Shown here: positions 22,773-29,690 of the stretch, piece after piece
How positions within the stretch are numbered: position 1 is the stretch's first letter
How the letters are laid out: each line of letters opens with the position of its first letter
Origin: a virus
Length of the DNA stretch: 29,690 bases
IMG/VR virus record: IMGVR_UViG_3300000117_000157
Coordinates: 1 to 29,690 of that record
Reading direction: 5' to 3' (one strand)
Translations under genes and position numbers: made by a program
Notes under the pieces: model-generated
The model's input: the letters and a program-made list of their open reading frames with translations, nothing else
Databases searched by the model: none
What the model was told of the DNA's origin: nothing

Positions 22773-25700
22773 ATGGCTATTAATATCCCTGCGAATATAG
22801 ACCTCAAGGTTAGCGGCTCTAGGCCGCTAGGTAAATTGAGTGGAGATTTGAATCAATTTGAAAGTTCGTTACGTGCTGCAAATGCCCGTGTATTAGCTTT
22901 CGGCGCCTCTACAGCCATTATCGCCAGTCTCACTAAATCCTTTAAAGATTTAGCCTCTACCACTATTCAAGTTCAAAAATCTTTTATTGATATTAATCGC
23001 ATTTTATCTGTAACAGATTCCACTTTTAGTAAATTCGGAGCGGATGTTTTCAAGATAGCTAAGCAAACTGCTACCGGTTTTGACGATGTAGCCAAGGCTG
23101 CTTTAGAATTTTCTCGTCAAGGTTTAAGCGTTGAGGAAGTATCCAGAAGAACCGCTGACGCCTTAACTCTAGTTCGATTGACTGGTATAGGTGCTGAAAA
23201 ATCAGTAAGCCTTTTGACTGCGACGGTAAACGCTTTTAATAACCTAGATACAACAAAAGCTGTTAGTAAATTTGTAGCGGTAGAAACCCAGTTCGCTGTT
23301 GCAGCATCTGACCTTGTTGAAGGTTTAAGTCGAGTAGGCTCAGCCGCCACTGATGCAAAAGTAAGCTTTGATGAGCTCAACGCCTTAGTTACTGCTGTAC
23401 AGCAAACAACCGGTAGGGGTGGGGCAGTGATTGGTAACGCTCTAAAAACTATATTTACCCGATTGCAGCGGCAAAGCACATTGGAGCAATTAGAAAGATT
23501 TAATATAGGTGTTCGAGATATAGAAGGTAATATTTTGCCTGCTGTTAGAATATTACAAAATTTTGCTAAAGCTTATGATGGTTTAGCTGATTCAACTCAA
23601 GCTTATTTAAGAGAGCAAGTCGCTGGAGTTTTTCAAGCGAACAATCTTTCTGCTATACTTAAAGATTTAAATAAAGAGCAATCTGTTACAGCTAAAGCTT
23701 TAGAAGTTTCAAAGAATGCTACCAATGAAGCTGCTTTAGCTAATGAAAAATTAAACAGAAGCTTAAGCGCATTATTAGCACAATCTTCTACGGAAGTAAC
23801 ACAATTACAAGCAAACATTGGTAAGATAACTTTTGAACCACTCGCAACAAGCATCACGAAAGCTTTTGTAGATAGCTTAGAGACGATCAATAAACTTATA
23901 TCTACTCCAACTAAAGAATTGGAAACGGGAGGGGAAAAGCTTGGCAGTACTTTGGGCAAAGGTGTACTGAAAGGCTTGTCTAATTTAGTTTTACCTGCTG
24001 CGGTGGGCATATTCGGCGTCTTAGCGGTAGTCGCAAAAAGATTTTTAGGGGACTTAAGGTCAGCTATACCGGCGTATTTAGGTTTGCAAACTCAAGCCGC
24101 AAAAAGATTAACTTTAGAAAAACAAATAGAGCAGACATTAAAGAGTCAATTATCCATAACGCAACAGCAAGCAACATCTAAAAAAGGAACTGCCTTTACT
24201 ATTCCTGCCGCAGGGATAATGGCATCAGATATGAGCGCCGAATCAGCGGCTCAAATAGCCTCTCAACGTGCAGCGCAAGAAATTCAAAAAAGAATATCGT
24301 TAGGCGGCGCAGGTTCTGACACTGGCATGGTTAGCACTTTTGGAAATGTTGCGGGCAGTAGAGTCGGCGGATCTATGAAAATGGACCCTTCTCAAATAGG
24401 AAACTTTAGAAATGAGGCTAACAATCTAGCTGCTCAATTTGCTGCGACTGGAGGAAATGTGACAGATTTTGGGAAAAAAGTAAAGACTATAGCCAAGAAG
24501 TTTGGGGTTAACGCTATAAAGTTAAATAGCGAAATAAGAAAAGCTGCACAGGTTGACTTATCAGGAGCTATAAGCAAGTCCAATAAGGAATTCAACGATA
24601 TTAAAAATAAAGCTCAGAAACTAGCTGGAAAAATTAGTTTAGGTGAGATGTCAGCAAAGCAGGGTGCATATGAGATGAGGGAGTTTGCTTTGAACTCTAA
24701 TCTTTCTGCCCAGCAAGCTGGCAAACTTGCAAATACAATGATGCAGGTTAATCAAGCCGCCAATCAGGCAAAAAGTAAAATGTCAAGACTGGGCAATTTT
24801 CTTTCCAGTGGTTTAGGGCAAGGACTAGCTTTAGGTCTGCCTATAGCTGCAGGAATTGCAGATCAAGTAATTTTTGGAGATAAACAAAGGACTGAACTCG
24901 GGCCAAACCAGAGAACCATCAAAGGCGCTTTGTCAAACACAAATCAGTATGCAGGTTCGGGGGGTGCGATTGGCGGGATGATAGGGTTTGGCGTAGGTGG
25001 TCCCGCCGGAGCAATGGCGGGAGCTGCAATAGGAACTGTGGCGGGAACTATAGCTGGTCTTGGGGCGGCTGTAATGAATGCTAATTTAAGTTTAGATGAA
25101 TTAGCTCAGGTAACAGACGAGTACACCAGCAAAACTAAAGAGGACGGTAGTTTAGCCAATCAGTACATAGAAGCGGTTAAAAAGTTGAACGATCCATCTT
25201 TAAGTGAGCATTCTAAAGTAGAAGCCCAAAGAAAATTTCAAGAACTTTTAGAGAAAGTTAGCAAAAGTGATTTGCCGGAGAGGTTTAAATCAGCAGGCAG
25301 GAATGTAACTGAGCTAGCTAGCTCGCTTAAGTTTTATGAAAAAGAACGCCGCAGAGGAGAAGTGGTTCGGGGGTTGGGAATCAAAGGGAGTCAACTGGAA
25401 TTGCAAGAAACTTTTGCAACAACATCTTCTATGGGGGCTGGCACAGGATCGGCAGCGCCACCAGTTGTAACTTCGAAAGCATTCACAGAAGAATCTTTTG
25501 ATTCTATAGTTCCGGCATTTGGGGAATTTTTTAGATATTTTGCTGATAAAAATGGTGAAATATCTAAAGAAACTCAGGAAAAATTAAATAAAATAATGGC
25601 GCAGGCCAATAGTTATATTTTTGGTTTCAATGAAACAGGTGCTGCAAGGGAAATACAGAAAGCTTTTCCAGATGCAATCGGGCTAGGAGATATCGAGATG

Positions 25701-28337
25701 CTAACTCAACAATTTAAAAAATTCGAGAACGATGAATTGCTGGAGTTATTTCGAAAAGCATCCAAAATAGTCGAAGAATACAATGTTCTTTTGTATGGGG
25801 AAGCTCCACAGGCCGAAGCGTTACAAAGAAGTTTGATTAAAACTAAGCAGCGATTAACATCCATAACAAGGGAAAAAGGTGCGGCCTCTTTTGATCAGAA
25901 AATTAGAGATAGCTATAACGAAGTGTTATCGAGTATACAAGAGCAAATATCTGCAGATTTACAATTAACGTCAGAGCAACTTGTAAGAAATCGTTATTCA
26001 AATCAAGTATCTCAGCTAAGCCAAAAAAGATCTCAAGCAGAAGCCTCATTTAGTCTTAAGAATATTTCCGGATTGTTGGGCGCTTTTGATCAGGCGAAAT
26101 TTACTCAGAGCGACCCTGCATTACAATCTTACGGTAGTGCAATGACGGATTTTATATTGAACCCGGACCAAGCTTTAGCTGATCTAAGAGAAGATTTATC
26201 CAAAGGCATTTTTACTGGTGAAGATATAACTAAATTAGAAAATTTTGTTGCAGACCTGTCTGAAACAAGGAGGCAAGAGTTAGAAAACTTAAATTACGAA
26301 GAAGCAGTTTTAAAGGCTAGACATGAAGTAGAGCTTCAAAGAGCGAAAAACAACGATAGATTGGCTACTCTAACCTTCCAAGAAAAATCTAAGCAATTCA
26401 ACCTACGCAAATCTCAATTGGAGCAAGCAAGACCTTTACAGAGAGAATTATCTATACTTGCAAGTGAAAAATCTTTGGTTTCAGGGTCCCGTACTCTTGG
26501 TGAAACCGAAAAATTTAGAGAGACTCAAAGATTAAACAACGAGATGTTTGAGAAACAAAAGCAAATAGACAAAGCCAATGAAGATTTTCAGCGAGGTATG
26601 TTTGATGCTGAGAAAAGCTACGAAAGGCAAAGATTGCAAGTCGAGTTGAGTATGGCAAATGCTCAAATAGAAGCGCAGAAAATTTTAACTAAAGCTTTAG
26701 GTAATCTAGCTGAAGTTATAGCTAATCCGTCTGCCATCATTGAGCAAGCTAAAATGAAAGCATTGGCTGATAGCGATACAAGATTTGCATCCGCTTTTAA
26801 ATCAGAAACAGATGATGATAAAAGAAAAGCCTTGAAAAAGGCGAAAAGAGAGGAGCAAAAATCAATAAAAGCTAGATATTCTGAGCTTCAAGAAACAACA
26901 GGTTTTTCTTTGTCTAAAAACAATTCATCTGGCGTAGCCTCTGGATTCAAAAGTATTTCTATTGATATAAGCGAGGCCTCTTTGGAGATGCAGAGGTTCA
27001 ACATTTTGACGGAGCAAGAAAGGAAATTGCTTGTGCAAACTTTCGGTGAAGATGGGACAGACGCTTTGCAAAAATTCGTGATCACCGCAAAACAACTAGA
27101 AGATGCATTTTACCAAGTAAGGGGAGAAGGGTCGCTCACAAGAGGTTTAGAATCTGGCTTCAAAACCATAAGGGATGATGTTGATACATTTAGATTTGAA
27201 TTAGGGGATCGAGTTCCCACTCTTTTTGCCGACAATATGACTAACGCTCTTAATCAAGCTATGGATGGCGCTGAAAGTTTAGGCGATGCTTTAAGAGGGG
27301 CTGCTACAGGGTTTTTAACGGAAATAAGAAATCAATTAACAGCTAATTCTGTCAAAGGTTTAATGTCGGCTTTTTCAGGTAACACTATTAATGTTTCTGG
27401 GTCTACTAAACAAAAAGGAGGCTTTATTCATGCCCAAAATGGCATGTATATCTCTGGCACTAGAACAGGGGACCGTAATCCTGCGATGCTTGAAGACGGA
27501 GAGTATGTATTAAACAGGAATGCTGTTAAAGCTTTAGGCGGTCCAGCCTCAATAGATCAACTTAATTTCGGAATGGCTCCAAGGTTTCAATCTGGAGGGT
27601 CTGCATTTATAAACGAAAAAGTGGGAAGCTCAAGATTAAGCGGTTTATTTTATGCTTCTGACAGTCCTGAGCTTCAAGAGGCTAGAGACGCAGCAAGAGC
27701 AAGGGATCAAAAACGTGAAGCTAAAAAAGCGCAACGTAAACAGCTTAAGAATGCTCTAATAAGCACTTTGGTTATGGGTGCATTTAGTGGGGCAAGTGGG
27801 TATATAAGTAATAAAGGTGGTTTAGGGGAAATGTTTAAAAAGAATGGCAATCCCGTAGATGAAGGAGACTCCTTATACAATCCTTACTCTATAGATAAGG
27901 ATCAATCTGGAGGTTATATAGGCAGAGGGTTACGAAACGCAGATTCTATACCCGCTTTTATGTCCGGCGGGGAATTCGTGATGAATAATAAAGCTGTGCG
28001 TAAATATGGTTTAGGATTAATGAATAGATTGAACGGAGGATATATACCCGCTTATCAATCTGGAGGATCGGTTGCTGAATCTCCTGCGTCTACATTAGGC
28101 TCAATGGGTGGAGCAAATACTAATAACATTAGTATTAATATCAATATGGGTCAATCTGGAGGAAGCGCATCCGAAGGAGGGTCCACTTCGTCGCTTGGCA
28201 ATCGCCAAGATGGAGGGGATCAAAGCTCAAATGCAGAAGAATTTTCTAAGAGGATTGAGTCTGCAGTTGTGAAAGTCATACAAAAAGAACAAAGAGTTGG
28301 CGGACTTCTAACGGACGGCGGCAGAAAGAGTAATTGA
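22773..28337 (+). CDS. Tail tape measure protein
   Basis: The 1854-residue product is a tape measure protein. Residues about 1-320 match the phage tail tape measure domain (TQVQ-like helices, FDDVAKAALEFSRQGLSVEEV, TGIGAEKSVSLLTATVNAF, TTGRGGAVIGNALKTIFTRL, LREQVAGVFQANNLSAILKD). A hydrophobic segment lies near 398-421 and a Gly/Ala-rich membrane-like stretch near 728-768. Long coiled coil covers about 1170-1320. The C-terminal 300 residues carry repeated glycine motifs: GGFIHAQNGMYISGT..AMLEDGEYVLNRNAV (about 1549), GGYIGRGLRNADSIPAFMSG (about 1713) and GGYIPAYQSGG (about 1755). It sets tail length and may reach the host inner membrane at DNA ejection. Confidence 0.93.
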   Translation: MAINIPANIDLKVSGSRPLGKLSGDLNQFESSLRAANARVLAFGASTAIIASLTKSFKDLASTTIQVQKSFIDINRILSVTDSTFSKFGADVFKIAKQTATGFDDVAKAALEFSRQGLSVEEVSRRTADALTLVRLTGIGAEKSVSLLTATVNAFNNLDTTKAVSKFVAVETQFAVAASDLVEGLSRVGSAATDAKVSFDELNALVTAVQQTTGRGGAVIGNALKTIFTRLQRQSTLEQLERFNIGVRDIEGNILPAVRILQNFAKAYDGLADSTQAYLREQVAGVFQANNLSAILKDLNKEQSVTAKALEVSKNATNEAALANEKLNRSLSALLAQSSTEVTQLQANIGKITFEPLATSITKAFVDSLETINKLISTPTKELETGGEKLGSTLGKGVLKGLSNLVLPAAVGIFGVLAVVAKRFLGDLRSAIPAYLGLQTQAAKRLTLEKQIEQTLKSQLSITQQQATSKKGTAFTIPAAGIMASDMSAESAAQIASQRAAQEIQKRISLGGAGSDTGMVSTFGNVAGSRVGGSMKMDPSQIGNFRNEANNLAAQFAATGGNVTDFGKKVKTIAKKFGVNAIKLNSEIRKAAQVDLSGAISKSNKEFNDIKNKAQKLAGKISLGEMSAKQGAYEMREFALNSNLSAQQAGKLANTMMQVNQAANQAKSKMSRLGNFLSSGLGQGLALGLPIAAGIADQVIFGDKQRTELGPNQRTIKGALSNTNQYAGSGGAIGGMIGFGVGGPAGAMAGAAIGTVAGTIAGLGAAVMNANLSLDELAQVTDEYTSKTKEDGSLANQYIEAVKKLNDPSLSEHSKVEAQRKFQELLEKVSKSDLPERFKSAGRNVTELASSLKFYEKERRRGEVVRGLGIKGSQLELQETFATTSSMGAGTGSAAPPVVTSKAFTEESFDSIVPAFGEFFRYFADKNGEISKETQEKLNKIMAQANSYIFGFNETGAAREIQKAFPDAIGLGDIEMLTQQFKKFENDELLELFRKASKIVEEYNVLLYGEAPQAEALQRSLIKTKQRLTSITREKGAASFDQKIRDSYNEVLSSIQEQISADLQLTSEQLVRNRYSNQVSQLSQKRSQAEASFSLKNISGLLGAFDQAKFTQSDPALQSYGSAMTDFILNPDQALADLREDLSKGIFTGEDITKLENFVADLSETRRQELENLNYEEAVLKARHEVELQRAKNNDRLATLTFQEKSKQFNLRKSQLEQARPLQRELSILASEKSLVSGSRTLGETEKFRETQRLNNEMFEKQKQIDKANEDFQRGMFDAEKSYERQRLQVELSMANAQIEAQKILTKALGNLAEVIANPSAIIEQAKMKALADSDTRFASAFKSETDDDKRKALKKAKREEQKSIKARYSELQETTGFSLSKNNSSGVASGFKSISIDISEASLEMQRFNILTEQERKLLVQTFGEDGTDALQKFVITAKQLEDAFYQVRGEGSLTRGLESGFKTIRDDVDTFRFELGDRVPTLFADNMTNALNQAMDGAESLGDALRGAATGFLTEIRNQLTANSVKGLMSAFSGNTINVSGSTKQKGGFIHAQNGMYISGTRTGDRNPAMLEDGEYVLNRNAVKALGGPASIDQLNFGMAPRFQSGGSAFINEKVGSSRLSGLFYASDSPELQEARDAARARDQKREAKKAQRKQLKNALISTLVMGAFSGASGYISNKGGLGEMFKKNGNPVDEGDSLYNPYSIDKDQSGGYIGRGLRNADSIPAFMSGGEFVMNNKAVRKYGLGLMNRLNGGYIPAYQSGGSVAESPASTLGSMGGANTNNISININMGQSGGSASEGGSTSSLGNRQDGGDQSSNAEEFSKRIESAVVKVIQKEQRVGGLLTDGGRKSN

Positions 28338-28339
28338 TT

Positions 28340-29263
28340 ATGTCAAAAAACGCATCACCAAGTTATGAGCACATTTTTTATGTTAATGGTACGGGAATCT
28401 CTGGTATAAGGGATTTAGATATCAGTTACAGTGTTTCTCGTAATCCTATCAGCGCATTAGGAGTTGGCCATATACAGCCTAGTTTGTCGGACGCTATACA
28501 AGGTGAGATTAGTTTTACTAGGGACTTAATCTACGAAGATCCACTGTTCGCTTTGACAGGTGACCAGATGGTCAATGGTACTTTGATTTATGCTGCAGAT
28601 TTAGAAGAGTCAAACGGTCAAGTGATAGGTTTCACCTCTGGTTATTTAACCAGTTATAATACAAGAGCAACCGTTGGAGATGTTCCTACAACGCAATGTA
28701 GTTTTGCAGTTTTCGGCCAATTAGGCAGTGGCGTAAGAGAAGGTGAATTGGATTATTCGGGTATTCACCCATTACCTTCAATTAAATTTATAAATCAGGG
28801 CTCTATAATTCTGAATGTGGATCAAAGCGAAACGAATAGAATAATGTCTTATGATCAACAATATACAATGGAAAGAGTTCCAATATATGACCTAAAAGAG
28901 AAAGCAAGTCAGGATTATTACGCACCTACTCAAGTTATAAGTAAAACCCCTATTTCTGTCACTACTAATTTCGTAGTAGAAGTCGATGATTTTCATACGG
29001 CAAACATGATGGACAATACTAGAAGCGGAGTGTACCGGGATTTAGATCTATATATTAGGCAAGTAGATAGATCAAATGAAGGGTTAAGAGATGAAACTGA
29101 AGCTTTTTTAAGAGATGACAATAACGAAATACTAGAAGATGCAGGAAGGGTAACCGTATTTTCATTTGACCCTATTTCTGGAAATTTAATATCAGAAAGT
29201 GTAACTACTTCTATAGACGGAGTGTTAACTGTAGCTTTAGGATTTCAAAACTATTTAAAATAA
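28340..29263 (+). CDS. Tail-tube-fold structural protein (distal tail-like)
   Basis: A 307-residue protein. The ATG at 28340 is preferred to the TTG at 28334, which lies inside the tape measure stop region. GYLTSYNTRATVGDVPTTQ matches GFISDYTVEASVGAIPTAS of the two tube paralogues, and VSRNPISALGVGHIQPSLSD matches their INRTDINEFGKLARIDS. A second, weaker pair (ERVPIYDLKEKASQ..PTQVISKTPISV and SGNLISESVTTSIDGVLTV) suggests a second tube domain. It follows the tape measure gene, the position of distal tail or tail-tip hub proteins. A role as a tube cap or distal ring is inferred. Confidence 0.65.
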   Translation: MSKNASPSYEHIFYVNGTGISGIRDLDISYSVSRNPISALGVGHIQPSLSDAIQGEISFTRDLIYEDPLFALTGDQMVNGTLIYAADLEESNGQVIGFTSGYLTSYNTRATVGDVPTTQCSFAVFGQLGSGVREGELDYSGIHPLPSIKFINQGSIILNVDQSETNRIMSYDQQYTMERVPIYDLKEKASQDYYAPTQVISKTPISVTTNFVVEVDDFHTANMMDNTRSGVYRDLDLYIRQVDRSNEGLRDETEAFLRDDNNEILEDAGRVTVFSFDPISGNLISESVTTSIDGVLTVALGFQNYLK

Positions 29264-29690
29264 TGGGAAAAATACTTTCATATGGCAATTTAGGCGGAGC
29301 AGCTGCCAGCGGAGATGCGCTATTTATTGGCGACATATCAACAAGTCCAACTAACCCTGAAATAAAATTTATTGTTACAAATGACCTTTTTAAGCGGTCA
29401 AATATCTGGGCTGCAGATGGTAACGGGTTAAGTTTATATGACGATAGCTCTACCTTAGGCGTTTTCATAAAAGACGGCGGGCATGTGGGGGTAGGCACAA
29501 GTTCTCCGACTTCTCCTTTGCACGTTTACGAAACTGCTGCAAATTCTATTTTAAAACTAGAAACTTCTGCCGATAGCTACGATTCGTACATAGATTTTAT
29601 TCAAGCTGGAACCAGCAAATTCAACGTAGGTTTTGACGATACAAACGATCAGCTTGTTATCACAAGAGCGATAGGAAGTAACAATGATAT
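29263..29690 (+). CDS. Tail fibre-like protein, 5' part (runs off window)
   Basis: The ATG shares one base with the upstream stop (TAATG) and the frame stays open to the window end (142 codons). The sequence MGKILSYGNLGGAAASGDAL is followed by the short beta repeat common in endosialidase-chaperone-type phage fibres: NGLSLYDDSSTLGVFIKDG, GHVGVGTSSPTSPLHVYE, SKFNVGFDDTNDQLVITRA. This gives trimeric beta-rich fibres with host-binding roles. The expected C-terminal chaperone domain lies outside the window. Confidence 0.78.
   Translation, partial: MGKILSYGNLGGAAASGDALFIGDISTSPTNPEIKFIVTNDLFKRSNIWAADGNGLSLYDDSSTLGVFIKDGGHVGVGTSSPTSPLHVYETAANSILKLETSADSYDSYIDFIQAGTSKFNVGFDDTNDQLVITRAIGSNND

Noticed and set aside
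23117-24010. Minus-strand open frames inside the tape measure gene
   Set aside because: They are antisense shadows of a well-supported gene, with low-quality Ser/Leu/Val composition and no start signal.
29211-29498. Minus-strand 95-codon frame at the right end
   Set aside because: It overlaps the end of the tube-fold gene and the clearly coding fibre gene; no promoter or ribosome site is present.

Overview
The window is a stretch of a tailed double-stranded DNA phage genome (Caudoviricetes). It is AT-rich, densely coding, and has no gene-free stretch longer than about 120 bases. It holds most of the virion morphogenesis genes: large terminase, portal, prohead protease/scaffold, decoration and major capsid proteins, neck proteins, tail tube proteins, tape measure, and the ends of two tail-fibre-like genes. 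I see no integrase, repressor, tRNA, IS element or CRISPR array. No tail sheath is recognisable, so a siphovirus-like particle is more likely. The tape measure of 1854 residues implies a long tail, about 0.28 micrometres by the usual 0.15 nm per residue rule. A phage-encoded outer-membrane-type protein points to a Gram-negative host. PhoH, a GT4 glycosyltransferase and a LamG/CBM-like fibre are common in aquatic phages, but the host cannot be named from the sequence.

Layout. (1) 1-4190 is an accessory and host-surface region of mixed orientation. It has a partial fibre gene (-), a secreted beta-barrel protein (-), a conserved unknown protein (+), two small unknown proteins (-) and a glycosyltransferase (-). 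(2) 4243-9924 is one tight + strand operon: PhoH-like ATPase, zinc-ribbon protein, sigma-like factor with a four-Cys insertion, a coiled-coil protein that may be the small terminase, a C2H2 finger/ERCC4 nuclease, and the large terminase. (3) 9998-15942 is the + strand head block: portal, protease-scaffold, decoration protein, major capsid protein, terminator, and a small SAP-like protein. (4) 16060-20915 is a - strand cassette of neck and tail-tube genes between a bidirectional terminator and a divergent promoter region. Its gene order is the usual siphovirus order turned round in place. (5) 20986-29690 is the + strand tail block: two chaperone-position proteins, tape measure, a third tube-fold protein, and the start of a fibre gene.

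Regulation. A short element, GTGTA followed by an A/T run, lies 15-23 bases (mostly 15-19) upstream of the first gene of nearly every putative transcription unit. These genes lack a clear Shine-Dalgarno site. A few abundant or internal genes instead carry AGAAAG(A/G) 7-9 bases before the start codon. The most likely reading is a phage-specific promoter that makes very short leaders, possibly read by the sigma-like factor encoded here. That link is inference.

No wholly new defence or mobile system is evident. The most unusual points are the inverted neck/tube cassette, three proteins that each seem to carry two tail-tube domains, the zinc-finger/ERCC4 nuclease coupled to the terminase, the promoter-like element, and a possible 62-base structured RNA between the convergent blocks.
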